Shown in pieces: positions 8,440 through 17,942 of a stretch of DNA of 64,000 nucleotides. Numbering within the stretch: position 1 is the first letter of the stretch; every line of letters begins with the position of its first letter. This DNA is from Thioclava atlantica (GTDB lineage Bacteria > Pseudomonadota > Alphaproteobacteria > Rhodobacterales > Rhodobacteraceae): assembly GCF_000737065.1 (NCBI RefSeq), contig NZ_AQRC01000013.1:1-64000 (forward strand), in the 5' to 3' direction. Under the pieces are notes generated by a model, which worked only from the letters and a program-made list of their open reading frames with translations, was not told the DNA's origin and ran no database searches. The position numbers and the translations under genes were made by a program.

Positions 8440-8531
8440 GTTCCGCTCCCTTCCCCGCCCGGAACGGATTGTCGCAGACCGTTGCCGGGTCCCGATACGG
8501 TCGCTATCTCGCAAGGCAGCAACGGACCCGG

Positions 8532-10220
8532 ATGATGAGCACTGCGCAGGACGACCCCACGCCCAAGATGATCCTCGACCGGATCGCGGCCCCCGTCGCG
8601 GGCAAGCTGCGGATGGCGGGCTGGCTCGGGATCGCCGCCGCGCTGGTCTGGCCGGCACAGGCCGCCCTTGTGGGTCTCGTCCTCGGCACGCTCGTCGCCC
8701 CCGGCGCGAGCCCCGGCCTCTCGCCACTCGCGGGCGCGGCGGGCTTCCTCGGCCTCGCGCTTTTGCGCATCCTCCTCGACTGGCAGTCGCAGAAGCTCAG
8801 CGCAAATGCCGCGGAGACCGTGCTGCGCGAGACGCGCGCGCGGCTCCTTTCCCGCGCCTTCCGGCAGGCGAGCCGGGTTGCGGCCCTCTCCCCGGCTGAA
8901 CTGGCCGCGCTGTCGGCCGAGAAACTCGCAGCCCTCGAACCATGGGCGACGCGCTACCGCCCGGCCTTCCTGCGCGCGCGCATCGTGCCGGTCGCCTTCC
9001 TGATCCTCGTCGCGACGCAGAGCTGGGCGGCTGCGGTGATCCTGCTCATCGCCGGCCCGTTGATTCCGCTCTTCATGGCGCTTGTCGGCATGGCCGCGCA
9101 GGAGGCCTCGGAGAAGCAGATGATCGAGATCGGCGCGCTCAACAGGCTGCTGATCGACCGGATCGCCGCGATCACCGACCTGCGCCTGCTGGGCGCGGAG
9201 GCGCGCTCTCGCGCGGATCTCGAGATCAAGTCCGACGATCTGCGCATCCGCACCATGGCGGTGCTGCGCGTGGCCTTCCTCTCCTCGACCGTGCTCGAGC
9301 TGTTCTCCGCGATCGGCGTGGCCTTCATGGCGGTCTATGTCGGCTTCTCGCTGATCGGATGGATGAATTTCGGCACTTGGGGCGTCAAGATGACCCCGGC
9401 CGAGGGGATCTTCCTGCTGATGATCGCGCCGGAATTCTTCCAGCCCCTGCGCGATCTCGCCGCCGCCTGGCACGACCGGGCGGCCGCGCTCGCCGTCGCC
9501 TCCGAACTCGACGCGACCGAGCAGGCGATCGACGGGGCCGAGACGATGCTCGGCACCGGCGGCGCGGGCCACGCCCCCGCAATCGGCGCCTTGCGCTGGC
9601 AGGGGATCACCATCCGGCCCGGCGCGGCGGCAGCGCCGATCGCCCTGCCCGACGGGACGGTGGCGCCGGGCGAGGCGGTTGCGATCACCGGCCCCTCGGG
9701 CGCGGGCAAGACGACGCTGCTGACCGCCCTCGCCGGCCTGATCCGCCCCGAGGCGGGCTCGGTCCATCTCGGCGATCTGCGCCTGAGCGACGAAACCGCC
9801 GATGACTGGCGCGCCGCGTTCGGCTGGATCCCGCAAAGCCCGCGCTTTCCGGATGCGAGCCTGCGCGAGCTCATCACGCTCAATCGCCCCGGCGATCTCG
9901 AGGCCGCGCTCGCGGCGGCGCAGGCGGCGGAGGTGGTCGCGGGGCTGCCGGGCGCGCTCGACGCGCGGCTCGGCGACATGGGCGGCGGGGTCTCGGGCGG
10001 AGAGGCGCGGCGGCTGCTGATCGCGCGCGCGCATTATGCGCAGCGCCCGATCGTGCTGGCCGACGAGCCCACCGCCGATCTCGATCCGGAGACCGGCGCG
10101 AAGATCATCGCGGGGCTTCTCGCCCTGCGCGCGCGCGGCACGACGCTGATCGTCGCGAGCCATGACCCGGCACTGATCGCGGCGATGGACCGGAGCATCG
10201 CGCTGGAGGCGGGCGCATGA
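8532..10220 (+). CDS. cydD: CydD subunit of the CydDC thiol-exporting ABC transporter
   Basis: 562 residues: an N-terminal transmembrane domain (about 1-310) and a C-terminal nucleotide-binding domain. The latter has Walker A GPSGAGKTTL, signature VSGGEARRL, Walker B IVLADEPTADLD and a switch histidine in VASHD. CydDC exports cysteine/glutathione to the periplasm and is needed to assemble cytochrome bd, which fits the cydAB genes downstream. I use the ATG at 8532 (a second ATG is adjacent at 8535). A TTG at 8469 would add a basic 21-residue extension without a ribosome site. The stop overlaps the cydC start by 4 bp (ATGA), so the two subunits are translationally coupled. Confidence 0.9.
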   Translation: MMSTAQDDPTPKMILDRIAAPVAGKLRMAGWLGIAAALVWPAQAALVGLVLGTLVAPGASPGLSPLAGAAGFLGLALLRILLDWQSQKLSANAAETVLRETRARLLSRAFRQASRVAALSPAELAALSAEKLAALEPWATRYRPAFLRARIVPVAFLILVATQSWAAAVILLIAGPLIPLFMALVGMAAQEASEKQMIEIGALNRLLIDRIAAITDLRLLGAEARSRADLEIKSDDLRIRTMAVLRVAFLSSTVLELFSAIGVAFMAVYVGFSLIGWMNFGTWGVKMTPAEGIFLLMIAPEFFQPLRDLAAAWHDRAAALAVASELDATEQAIDGAETMLGTGGAGHAPAIGALRWQGITIRPGAAAAPIALPDGTVAPGEAVAITGPSGAGKTTLLTALAGLIRPEAGSVHLGDLRLSDETADDWRAAFGWIPQSPRFPDASLRELITLNRPGDLEAALAAAQAAEVVAGLPGALDARLGDMGGGVSGGEARRLLIARAHYAQRPIVLADEPTADLDPETGAKIIAGLLALRARGTTLIVASHDPALIAAMDRSIALEAGA

Positions 10221-11881
10221 AGACCTTGCTCACCCTCGCATGGCGCCTGATCGCCGATCAGAAATGGTCCTTCCTGCGTGGTCTCGCGCTCTCCTTCCTC
10301 GTGCTCGCGATGGGCGCGGCGCTGCTGGGCCTCTCGGGCTGGTTCGTCACTGCGGCCGCCGTGGCCGGGATCAGCGGGCTCGGGCTGGATTTCGACTTCT
10401 TCCGCCCTTCGGCGGGCGTGCGGGGGCTGGCGCTCGGCCGGGCCGCGGCACGCTATGGCGAGCGGCTCCTGACCCATGACGCGACCCTGCGCGCGCTGGC
10501 CGATCTGCGGCTCGCGCTGATGGACGGGGTCGCACGCCGTCCGCATGAGGCGCAGGCGCGGCTCAGGGGGGCGGAGGCGCTCAACCGGTTGACCTCGGAT
10601 GTCGACGCGCTCGACGGGCTGTTGTTGCGGCTTGTCCTGCCCTTCCTTGCCGGGGGGATGGCCCAGCTCGCCGCCCTCGGGATGTTGTGGTGGCTCGAGG
10701 GCGAGGCGATCGGGATCGCGGTCTTCCTCATCTATTTCTTCGGCGCGGGTTTCGGGCTGATCTGGGTCGCACGCGCTGCACGACGCGACGCCCGGGCCGC
10801 CGAAACGGCGCTTCAGGGCATCCGCCGCCGCGCGCTCGAGACGATGCGGGCGCGCGCCGATCTCGCCATCGCCGGGCAACTCGAAGAGGCCACCGCGCGG
10901 ACGCTGGCCGAGGTCGAAGCGGATGCGCTGGCCCGGCGCAATCTCGAGGCGCTCGACCGCCGCGTCGCTGCGGTGATCGCGGCCACGACCGCGCTGGCCG
11001 GGGCGACGGCGCTCGCGATCGGCGGTCAGATGGCGGCAGCGGGCCAGATCACCCCCGCCCGCGCGGCGATCGGGCTGTTCGTCGCGCTCGCGCTGGCCGA
11101 GTCGGTTCTGCTGCTGCGCCGGGGCATGGCCGAGATCGGCCGGATGCAGGAGGCGGGCGCGCGCGTGCGCGACCTGACCGACACGCCCCCCCGCCCCGTG
11201 CCTGAGATCCCCGCTGGCCCCGCCGATCCCCAAGCGCCGCTTCTCGAGGCGCGGGCACTCTCTTTCGCCCGTCCCGGCAGCACCCGCCCGGTCTTCGAGG
11301 ATCTGAGCTTCACGCTCCGCCCCGGCGAGACCCTTTTCCTCACCGGCCCGTCCGGCGCCGGCAAATCGACCGCGCTCGCGGTGCTTGCCGGGTTGATGCC
11401 CCCCGGTTCCGGCACGCTCTCGATCGAAGGGCGGCCACTCGCGCAGCTGCCCGAGCCGGAACTGCGCCGCCACCTGACGATGGTGCCGCAGCGCAGCCAG
11501 CTCATCGGGGGCAGCATCGCCGAGAACCTCGCCCTCGCCCTGCCGGCGGATGGGGCGCTGGATGAAGACGCGGCCTGGGCCGCGCTGAGGGCCGTCGCGC
11601 TCGACGAGGTGATCGCGGGGCGCGGCGGGCTCGGGGCCATGCTTGGCGAAGGTGGCGGGGGGCTTTCGGGCGGACAGGCGAAACGGCTGGCACTTGCGCG
11701 CGCGGCGCTGCGCCAGCCGAAAGTGCTTCTCCTCGACGAGCCGACCGAGGGTCTCGATCCGGCGACGGCGCGCACGACGCTCACCGGTCTGCGCGCCTTG
11801 CTCCCCGAGACGGGCTTCGTGATCGTGTCCCATCGCAGCCCCGATCAGGCGTTCGCGACTCGCTCCATCGCGCTGCGGTAA
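10217..11881 (+). CDS. cydC: CydC subunit of the CydDC thiol-exporting ABC transporter
   Basis: 554 residues, the partner half-transporter of CydD. The transmembrane domain begins with the family stretch FLVLAMGAALLGLSGWFVTA. The nucleotide-binding domain has Walker A GPSGAGKSTAL, signature GGGLSGGQAKRLALARA, Walker B VLLLDEPTEGLD and a switch His in IVSHRS. Degenerate half-sites are common in this heterodimer, but both halves here look catalytically complete. It overlaps cydD by 4 bp and is separated from cydA by 195 bp that contain an FNR-type site. cydAB can therefore be transcribed separately. Confidence 0.9.
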   Translation: MKTLLTLAWRLIADQKWSFLRGLALSFLVLAMGAALLGLSGWFVTAAAVAGISGLGLDFDFFRPSAGVRGLALGRAAARYGERLLTHDATLRALADLRLALMDGVARRPHEAQARLRGAEALNRLTSDVDALDGLLLRLVLPFLAGGMAQLAALGMLWWLEGEAIGIAVFLIYFFGAGFGLIWVARAARRDARAAETALQGIRRRALETMRARADLAIAGQLEEATARTLAEVEADALARRNLEALDRRVAAVIAATTALAGATALAIGGQMAAAGQITPARAAIGLFVALALAESVLLLRRGMAEIGRMQEAGARVRDLTDTPPRPVPEIPAGPADPQAPLLEARALSFARPGSTRPVFEDLSFTLRPGETLFLTGPSGAGKSTALAVLAGLMPPGSGTLSIEGRPLAQLPEPELRRHLTMVPQRSQLIGGSIAENLALALPADGALDEDAAWAALRAVALDEVIAGRGGLGAMLGEGGGGLSGGQAKRLALARAALRQPKVLLLDEPTEGLDPATARTTLTGLRALLPETGFVIVSHRSPDQAFATRSIALR

Positions 11882-11963
11882 AATCGCACATGCGACGTTA
11901 AGCCGCTATATTTACTAGGAAATTCTCACAGCTATTCACAGATGCGTGCGGCATCGCCCGCAT

Positions 11964-11977
11964 TTGATCTGGCTCAA
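11964..11977 (+). promoter_or_regulatory. FNR/FnrL-type binding site upstream of cydA
   Basis: TTGATCTGGCTCAA matches the FNR consensus TTGAT-N4-ATCAA in 9 of 10 defined positions. It lies 113 bp before the cydA start. Oxygen-sensing FnrL control of cydABX under low oxygen is the natural inference; cytochrome bd is a high-affinity oxidase used at low oxygen. Confidence 0.65.
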
Positions 11978-12031
11978 GGTCGCGTCTCCGCCCGGCTCCG
12001 TAAGTGGCATCCGGGAAAAACATTTCCGGAA

Positions 12032-12053
12032 GATCCGGTTTTTCGACCGGATC
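12032..12053 (+). promoter_or_regulatory. Perfect leader hairpin before cydA
   Basis: GATCCGGT (12032-12039) and ACCGGATC (12046-12053) form a perfect 8-bp stem with a TTTTCG loop, ending 23 bp before the cydA ATG. There is no downstream T-run, so it is not a terminator. It could stabilise the mRNA 5' end or modulate translation; function unknown. Confidence 0.5.
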
Positions 12054-12076
12054 GCTGCAGGAAACGGAGAACGAGA

Positions 12077-13681
12077 ATGGATTTCGGGATCGTCGAGCTG
12101 TCACGGCTGCAATTCGCCATGACGGCTCTCTATCACTTTCTCTTCGTGCCGCTCACGCTCGGTCTGTCGATCATCGTGGCGATCATGGAGACGGTCTTTG
12201 TCATGACCAACCGTCCGATCTGGCGCCAGATGACCAAGTTCTGGGCAACGCTGTTCGGCATCAATTTCGTGCTGGGCGTGGCGACGGGCCTCACGATGGA
12301 ATTCCAGTTCGGGATGAACTGGAGCTACTACTCGCAATATGTCGGCGACATCTTCGGCGCGCCGCTGGCGATCGAGGGGCTGATGGCCTTCTTCATGGAG
12401 GCGACGTTCGTCGGGCTGATGTTCTTCGGCTGGGAGAAGCTGAGCCCGGTCAAGCATCTCGTGGTGACATGGCTGGTGGCGATCGGTTCGAACTTCTCGG
12501 CGCTCTGGATCCTCATCGCCAATGGCTGGATGCAGAACCCGGTCGGCGCGAAGTTCAATCCGCTGACGATGCGGATGGAGCTGCATTCCTTCTACGACGT
12601 GATCTTCAACCCGGTGGCGCAGGCGAAATTCGTTCATACCGTCTCCGCGGGCTATGTGACTGCGGCGGTCTTCGTGCTCGGCGTCTCGGCCTGGTACATG
12701 CTCAAGGGACGCCATATCGAGCTGGCCCGCCGCTCGATCGCCGTGGCCGCGTCCTTCGGCCTCGCGGCGACGCTGTCGGTGATCGTGCTCGGCGACGAGT
12801 CGGGCTACGAGACCGGCCATAACCAGAAGATGAAACTCGCCGCGATCGAGGCGATGTGGCACACCGAGGAGGCCCCCGCGACCTTCACGCTCTTCGGCAT
12901 CCCCGACCAGCAGGCGCGCGAGACCAAATATGCGATCCGCGTCCCGTGGCTGATGGGGCTGATCGGCACCCGCTCGCTGACCGAGAAGATCCCGGGCATC
13001 GACGAACTGGTCAAGAATTCCGAGGCACGGATCAGATCGGGGATCGTCGCCTATGACGACCTGATGAAGATCCGGGCGGCGAAGGGCGACGAGAGCCCCG
13101 CGGTCAAAGCCGATTTCGAGGCCCATTCGACCGATCTCGGCTACGCCTTCCTGCTCAAGCGCTATGTCGACGATCCGCGTCAGGCGACGGATGCGGAGAT
13201 CGCGAAGGCCGCGAATGACACCGTGCCCCCGGTCTTCCCGCTGTTCTGGTCGTTCCGTCTCATGGTGGGGCTCGGCTTCGCGTTCCTCGCGGTGATGATC
13301 TACTTCTTCATCGCCACGAACTGGCGCGGGATGACCTATCCCCGCTGGGCATTGCGGCTCGCGGTCTGGGTCATTCCGGCACCGTGGATCGCGGCGGAGC
13401 TTGGCTGGTTCACCGCCGAATTCGGCCGCCAGCCCTGGACCGTGGACGGTATCCTGCCCACCGCGCTCTCGGTCAGCCACCTCTCGGTCGGCGACCTGCT
13501 GATCACGCTCGCGGGTTTCGTGACCTTCTACAGCGTGCTGTTCGTGATCGAGATGGGGCTGATGGTGAAATACATCCGCAAGGGGCCGTATCTCGACGTC
13601 GACATCACCGAACAATGGCAGGAACGGCACGACAGAATGCTGTCGGGCCAGGACCTCCCCGTCACCATGCCTGCGGAGTAA
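12077..13681 (+). CDS. cydA: Cytochrome bd ubiquinol oxidase subunit I
   Basis: 534 residues, inner-membrane, about nine transmembrane helices. CydA carries haems b558, b595 and d and oxidises quinol while reducing oxygen to water. The N-terminus LSRLQFAMTALYHFLFVPLT contains the haem-ligand region (His20). GRQPW, diagnostic of CydA, appears in AEFGRQPWTVDGILPT, and the quinol (Q) loop lies at about 230-380. The length, close to E. coli CydA at 522, indicates a long Q-loop, canonical-type oxidase rather than the cyanide-insensitive CIO form. ATG 12077 follows a purine-rich GGAGAACGAGA. An FNR-type site and a hairpin precede it; cydB starts 4 bp after the stop. Confidence 0.95.
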   Translation: MDFGIVELSRLQFAMTALYHFLFVPLTLGLSIIVAIMETVFVMTNRPIWRQMTKFWATLFGINFVLGVATGLTMEFQFGMNWSYYSQYVGDIFGAPLAIEGLMAFFMEATFVGLMFFGWEKLSPVKHLVVTWLVAIGSNFSALWILIANGWMQNPVGAKFNPLTMRMELHSFYDVIFNPVAQAKFVHTVSAGYVTAAVFVLGVSAWYMLKGRHIELARRSIAVAASFGLAATLSVIVLGDESGYETGHNQKMKLAAIEAMWHTEEAPATFTLFGIPDQQARETKYAIRVPWLMGLIGTRSLTEKIPGIDELVKNSEARIRSGIVAYDDLMKIRAAKGDESPAVKADFEAHSTDLGYAFLLKRYVDDPRQATDAEIAKAANDTVPPVFPLFWSFRLMVGLGFAFLAVMIYFFIATNWRGMTYPRWALRLAVWVIPAPWIAAELGWFTAEFGRQPWTVDGILPTALSVSHLSVGDLLITLAGFVTFYSVLFVIEMGLMVKYIRKGPYLDVDITEQWQERHDRMLSGQDLPVTMPAE

Positions 13682-13685
13682 GACA

Positions 13686-14849
13686 ATGATCCTTCATGAC
13701 CTCATAAGCCTCGATATCCTGCGCGTGATCTGGTGGGTCCTGCTCGGCGTCCTGCTGATCGGTTTCGCGCTGACCGACGGGTTCGACATGGGCGTGGGCG
13801 CGCTGCTGCCCTTCGTCGGCAAGACCGATGTCGAGCGGCGCGTCTCGATCAACACGATCGGCCCCGTCTGGGAAGGGAACCAGGTCTGGTTCATCCTGGG
13901 CGGCGGCGCGATCTTCGCTGCCTGGCCGCCGCTTTACGCGGTGAGCTTCTCGGGCTTCTACCTGGCGATGTTCGCGGTGCTCGCGGCGCTCATCCTGCGT
14001 CCGGTCGCGTTCAAATACCGCTCCAAGCGCGACGATGCGCGCTGGCGCAACCGCTGGGACTGGGCGCTCTTCGTGGGGGGCGCGGTGCCCGCGCTGATCT
14101 TCGGCGTGGCGGTCGGCAACGTCTTGCAAGGCGTGCCCTTCGAGTTCAACAATGACCTGATGGCGCTCTACCCGGGCAACGTCTTCTCGAAGTTCATCGG
14201 CCTGCTCAATCCCTTCGCGCTGCTGGCCGGGGTGGTGTCGCTCTCGATGCTGCTCATGCATGGCGCGGCCTGGCTGACGCTGAAGACCGAGGGCCCGGTG
14301 CAGATGCGCGCCCGCGCGATCGGGTCGGTCGCCGGCACGGTGGCCTTCGCCACCTATATCCTCGCCGGGATCTGGCTCGCCTTCGGGATCGCGGGCTATC
14401 ATCTGGCTACGGCGGTGCCCGCGAACGGCCCCTCGAACCCGCTCTTCTCGCAGGTCGTTCACGGCGGCAGCTGGTTCGCGGCCTATGCGGCCCGTCCGTG
14501 GATCGCGATCGCACCGATCCTCGGGCTGGTCGGGATCGCGCTGGCGACCCTGGGCCTGCGCAGCGGCCGCGAGATCTCGACCCTGCTCTTTTCGAAGCTG
14601 GGCATCTTCGGCGTGATCTCCTCGGTCGGGCTGACGATGTTCCCTTTCATCCTGCCCAGTTCGCTGCAACCCGACGCCTCGCTCACCGTCTGGGACAGCT
14701 CGTCCTCGCAGCAGACATTGTTCGTGATGCTCGTCGCCGCGCTGATCTTCATGCCGATCATCCTCGCCTATACCGCATGGGTCTACAAAGTCCTGTGGGG
14801 CAAGGTGACGGTCGAGGACATCGAGCGCGACAACCAGACCGTTTACTAA
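13686..14849 (+). CDS. cydB: Cytochrome bd ubiquinol oxidase subunit II
   Basis: 387 residues, eight to nine predicted membrane helices, the structural partner of CydA. Family landmarks are the start HDLISLDILRVIWWVLLGVL, GFALTDGFDMGVGALLPFVG and IGPVWEGNQVWFILGGGAIF with the conserved Trp/Asn cluster. It starts 4 bp after the cydA stop and is followed 13 bp later by the tiny cydX gene. All three should be on one transcript. Confidence 0.95.
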   Translation: MILHDLISLDILRVIWWVLLGVLLIGFALTDGFDMGVGALLPFVGKTDVERRVSINTIGPVWEGNQVWFILGGGAIFAAWPPLYAVSFSGFYLAMFAVLAALILRPVAFKYRSKRDDARWRNRWDWALFVGGAVPALIFGVAVGNVLQGVPFEFNNDLMALYPGNVFSKFIGLLNPFALLAGVVSLSMLLMHGAAWLTLKTEGPVQMRARAIGSVAGTVAFATYILAGIWLAFGIAGYHLATAVPANGPSNPLFSQVVHGGSWFAAYAARPWIAIAPILGLVGIALATLGLRSGREISTLLFSKLGIFGVISSVGLTMFPFILPSSLQPDASLTVWDSSSSQQTLFVMLVAALIFMPIILAYTAWVYKVLWGKVTVEDIERDNQTVY

Positions 14850-14862
14850 GGAGACGCAAGAG

Positions 14863-14982
14863 ATGTGGTATTTCGCCTGGATCCTCGGCCTGCCGCTGGC
14901 CGCACTGGTCGCCGTCGCGAACGCGATGTGGCTCGAGATGCAGACCGACTGCAAGGCCGCGGGTGAGTGCAAGAAGGACTGA
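14863..14982 (+). CDS. cydX: CydX small subunit of cytochrome bd
   Basis: A 39-codon gene with a single membrane helix. Its first nine residues MWYFAWILG are identical to those I recall for the E. coli CydX start. The helix (about residues 4-24) is followed by a short charged tail (TDCKAAGECKKD). CydX-type subunits bind at the CydA surface and are needed for stable haem incorporation and full oxidase activity. AAGGAGACGCAAG upstream gives a good ribosome site, and the gene sits 13 bp after cydB with a terminator 17 bp downstream. The C-terminal Cys pair is not a feature I know from E. coli CydX. Confidence 0.92.
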   Translation: MWYFAWILGLPLAALVAVANAMWLEMQTDCKAAGECKKD

Positions 14983-14999
14983 CCCCTGCCGCGAGAACG

Positions 15000-15030
15000 A
15001 AGGGCCGCTCCGACCGGGGCGGCCCTTTTC
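15000..15030 (+). terminator. Rho-independent terminator closing the cyd operon
   Basis: AAGGGCCGCTCC (15000-15011) pairs with GGGGCGGCCCTT (15016-15027) across a GACC loop, with one G-T wobble, followed by TTTTC. It lies 17 bp after the cydX stop, supporting cydX as the last gene of the operon. Confidence 0.9.
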
Positions 15031-15222
15031 GTTCGGAGCGACGCGCGCTGGCGACGCTGCGGCAACCTGCGACCTCCGCTAGCGCAAACAGTCGGAAAGA
15101 CGTGACGTTTCGAGATCGAAACAGGGCGTTTTCCCCCTGTCCCTCGGCGCGACGCTCTTGTAACAAAATTGCCGAGGAATCCGTCCGCCGCGCAATGGCG
15201 GACCAGACAAGGGAGACACGCC

Positions 15223-15981
15223 ATGAAGGTTCTCGTACCTGTGAAGCGCGTGATCGACTATAACGTGAAAGCCCGCGTGAAGGCGGACGGGAGCGGTGTC
15301 GATCTCGCCAATGTCAAAATGTCGATGAACCCGTTCGACGAGATCGCTGTCGAGGAAGCGATCCGCCTGAAGGAAAAGGGCGCGGTCGAAGAGATCGTCG
15401 TGGTCTCGATCGGCGTGAAGCAGGCGCAGGAAACCCTGCGCACGGCGCTCGCGATGGGCGCGGATCGCGCGATCCTCGTCGTGGCTGCCGATGACGTGCA
15501 TACCGATATCGAACCGCTGGCCGTGGCGAAGATCCTCGCCAAGGTCGTCGAGGAAGAGGCACCCAAGATGGTGATCCTCGGCAAGCAGGCGATCGACAAC
15601 GACATGAACGCGACCGGCCAGATGCTGGCCGCGCTTCTGGGCTGGGGTCAGGCGACCTTCGCCTCGGAAGTCGTCGTCGAGGGCGAGGCCGCGAAGGTCA
15701 CCCGCGAAGTCGATGGCGGCCTTCAGACCATCGAGGTCAAGTTGCCCGCGATCGTCACCACCGACCTGCGCCTGAACGAGCCGCGCTACGCCTCGCTGCC
15801 CAACATCATGAAGGCGAAGAAGAAGCCGCTCGAGGAAAAGACCGCCGATGATTACGGCGTCGATGTCACCCCGCGCCTGAGCGTGGTGAAGACCGAGGAG
15901 CCGCAGGGCCGCTCGGCCGGCATCAAGGTCGGCTCCGTCGATGAGCTGGTGGCGAAACTGAAAGAAGCGGGGGTCGTGTGA
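15223..15981 (+). CDS. etfB: Electron transfer flavoprotein beta subunit
   Basis: 252 residues, cytoplasmic. With EtfA it forms the FAD/AMP-binding ETF that collects electrons from acyl-CoA dehydrogenases and passes them to ETF:quinone oxidoreductase. Recognisable stretches are [56 protein letters not shown] and [20 protein letters not shown], as in the beta-oxidation type (group I). The ATG at 15223 has GGGAGA upstream; extending further has no support. The stop shares one base with etfA. In this window methylsuccinyl-CoA dehydrogenase is a likely electron donor. Confidence 0.95.
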   Translation: MKVLVPVKRVIDYNVKARVKADGSGVDLANVKMSMNPFDEIAVEEAIRLKEKGAVEEIVVVSIGVKQAQETLRTALAMGADRAILVVAADDVHTDIEPLAVAKILAKVVEEEAPKMVILGKQAIDNDMNATGQMLAALLGWGQATFASEVVVEGEAAKVTREVDGGLQTIEVKLPAIVTTDLRLNEPRYASLPNIMKAKKKPLEEKTADDYGVDVTPRLSVVKTEEPQGRSAGIKVGSVDELVAKLKEAGVV

Positions 15982-16907
15982 TGGCTGTTCTTCTGATTGC
16001 GGAAACCCACGGGGCGGACCTGGCGACGGACGCCACCGCGAAGGCCCTCTCGGCCGCCAAGGCGATGGGCGAGGTGACCGTTCTAGTCGCGGGCCAAGGC
16101 ATCGACGGTGCCGCCGATGCGGCCGCCAAGCTTGACGGCGTGGCGAAGGTTCTCAAGGCCGATGACGCGGCCTACGCGCATGGGCTGGCCGAGCCGCTCG
16201 CCGATCTCGTCGTCTCGCTGGCCTCGGGCTACAGCCATATCGTGGCGCCCGCGACGGCCTCGGCCAAGAACGTGATGCCGCGCGTGGCGGCCCTGCTCGA
16301 CGTGATGGTGATCTCGGACGTCTCCGCCGTCGTCGATGCCGACACGTTCGAGCGCCCGATCTATGCCGGCAACGCGATGCAGACGGTGAAATCCTCGGAC
16401 GCGACGAAGGTCGTGACCGTGCGCACCTCGACCTTCGACGCCGCGGGCGAAGGCGGTTCGGCCTCGGTCGAAACCGCGGCCGGCGCGGGCGACAAGGGCC
16501 TGTCGGCCTGGGTCGAGGACAAGGTCGCCGAAAGTGACCGTCCGGAACTCACCTCGGCGAAGATCGTCGTCTCGGGCGGCCGTGGCGTCGGCTCGGAAGC
16601 CGACTTCAAGATCATCGAGGCGCTCGCCGACAAGCTCGGCGCGGCCGTGGGCGCTTCCCGCGCCGCCGTCGATTCGGGCTTTGCGCCGAACGACTGGCAG
16701 GTCGGGCAGACCGGCAAGGTCGTGGCCCCCGAGCTCTACATCGCCGCCGGCATCTCGGGTGCGATCCAGCACCTCGCGGGGATGAAGGACTCGAAGATCA
16801 TCGTCGCGATCAACAAGGACGAAGAGGCGCCGATCTTCCAGGTCGCCGATTACGGGCTTGTCGCCGACCTCTTCGACGCCGTGCCGGAACTGACCGAGAA
16901 GCTCTGA
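15981..16907 (+). CDS. etfA: Electron transfer flavoprotein alpha subunit
   Basis: 308 residues. The N-terminal alpha/beta domain starts [20 protein letters not shown]. The C-terminal FAD-binding domain contains [35 protein letters not shown] and [20 protein letters not shown], all typical of EtfA. It overlaps the etfB stop by one base (TGATG), giving coupled subunit synthesis. A GTG three bases upstream is possible but unnecessary. A hairpin terminator follows, and the next gene is antisense. Confidence 0.95.
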   Translation: MAVLLIAETHGADLATDATAKALSAAKAMGEVTVLVAGQGIDGAADAAAKLDGVAKVLKADDAAYAHGLAEPLADLVVSLASGYSHIVAPATASAKNVMPRVAALLDVMVISDVSAVVDADTFERPIYAGNAMQTVKSSDATKVVTVRTSTFDAAGEGGSASVETAAGAGDKGLSAWVEDKVAESDRPELTSAKIVVSGGRGVGSEADFKIIEALADKLGAAVGASRAAVDSGFAPNDWQVGQTGKVVAPELYIAAGISGAIQHLAGMKDSKIIVAINKDEEAPIFQVADYGLVADLFDAVPELTEKL

Positions 16908-16930
16908 TCGGTGGCACCACCGTTTCTGTG

Positions 16931-16959
16931 AAAGGGCCGGGGGAAATCGCCGGCCCTTT
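16931..16959. terminator. Bidirectional terminator between etfA and the DUF6473 gene
   Basis: AAAGGGCCGG (16931-16940) and CCGGCCCTTT (16950-16959) form a perfect 10-bp stem. A/T-rich ends on both arms let it serve both convergent genes. It lies 24 bp after the etfA stop and 5 bp before the antisense gene's stop. Confidence 0.8.
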
Positions 16960-16963
16960 CGCG

Positions 16964-17785
16964 TCAGAGATAGCGCCGCACCACCGGGGCGAGCGCCTCT
17001 GCCGTCTCCTCATGCACCCTCGGCCCCGGCAGACGCGCCGCCGCAGGCGCATCGAGTTCGGAAAATACCATCCCCGAGGTGCCTTCCCCGCGCGCCCGCG
17101 CCGACGGTTCGACCCGCACCACCTCGTGCACGAGCGGACGCAGCGCATCGACCATCTCCGCGCTGACCAGCAACGGCTCGGGGCCGATCGGATCAACGAG
17201 GCAGGGCGGATGATATTCCCCCATCCAGAGCAGGACCTTCGCCCCTTCCAGCCTGCTCAGAAGCGCGGTCATACGCTGTACCCAGGAGGCCTGCAGCTCC
17301 TGCGTGAGAAGCGCATATTTCTCGGGTGCGCGCTGCTTGAGCGCCCCGAGCATGTGACGGGTGAAATTGAACTCCGTGAAATCGACCCCGCCAAACACCG
17401 ACCGCATCAGGCTCGAGGCGCGCAGGAACCTGTCATTGCGCCGCGGATGCACCGCGTAATAGCGGTTCGTCATGTTATGCGCGCCCAGAAGCTGCACCAC
17501 CGTCACGCGCGCCGCGCGCGAGGCCGAAGCAAGCTGCGGCTCGTTGAGGAAGACGTCGATCCCGGCATTGAGATAGCCGAAATTCACCACCGGCAGGTTC
17601 AATCGCGCCTCGAGAAGCGCGGGCCAGGGCGTGGCGACGAATTTCCCATAGGTCTCCGTCCCGCCCATCGCCGCGACGAAACTGCCCGTGAGCGACCGCC
17701 GCGGTCCGCGAAACAGCAGCTTCGACTTCCCGTAGCGGCATGGAAGGTAATCAAGCGCCCCGGCGCCAGCGAATTCGTAGGCCAT
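16964..17785 (-). CDS. DUF6473-family protein of unknown function
   Basis: 273 residues, soluble, no signal peptide or membrane helix. The N-terminus [20 protein letters not shown], followed by KLLFRGPRR and [15 protein letters not shown], matches the DUF6473 family found mainly in Rhodobacteraceae. The GGTETYG and [13 protein letters not shown] stretches resemble the Gly/Asn blocks of an SGNH-hydrolase-like fold, but that reading is tentative. The ATG at 17785 is preceded by GAGGTAGG; longer versions have no ribosome site. It sits antisense between etfA and the hydroxybutyryl-CoA dehydrogenase gene and shares no obvious operon. Function unknown. Confidence 0.75.
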   Translation of the reverse strand: MAYEFAGAGALDYLPCRYGKSKLLFRGPRRSLTGSFVAAMGGTETYGKFVATPWPALLEARLNLPVVNFGYLNAGIDVFLNEPQLASASRAARVTVVQLLGAHNMTNRYYAVHPRRNDRFLRASSLMRSVFGGVDFTEFNFTRHMLGALKQRAPEKYALLTQELQASWVQRMTALLSRLEGAKVLLWMGEYHPPCLVDPIGPEPLLVSAEMVDALRPLVHEVVRVEPSARARGEGTSGMVFSELDAPAAARLPGPRVHEETAEALAPVVRRYL

Positions 17786-17942
17786 GATCCTACCTCGATT
17801 CGGTCGTTCTTGCCCGGCGCCAAGATTGAGCCCGAAGTCTTGCGAAAGGATTAATCCTAAAATGCCGTGAGCCCAGCGTTTCGCTTGCAAGCCGGGCCTT
17901 GCGGGCTATGGTCAGGGCGAAACTCAGCGGAAGAGACAGCAC

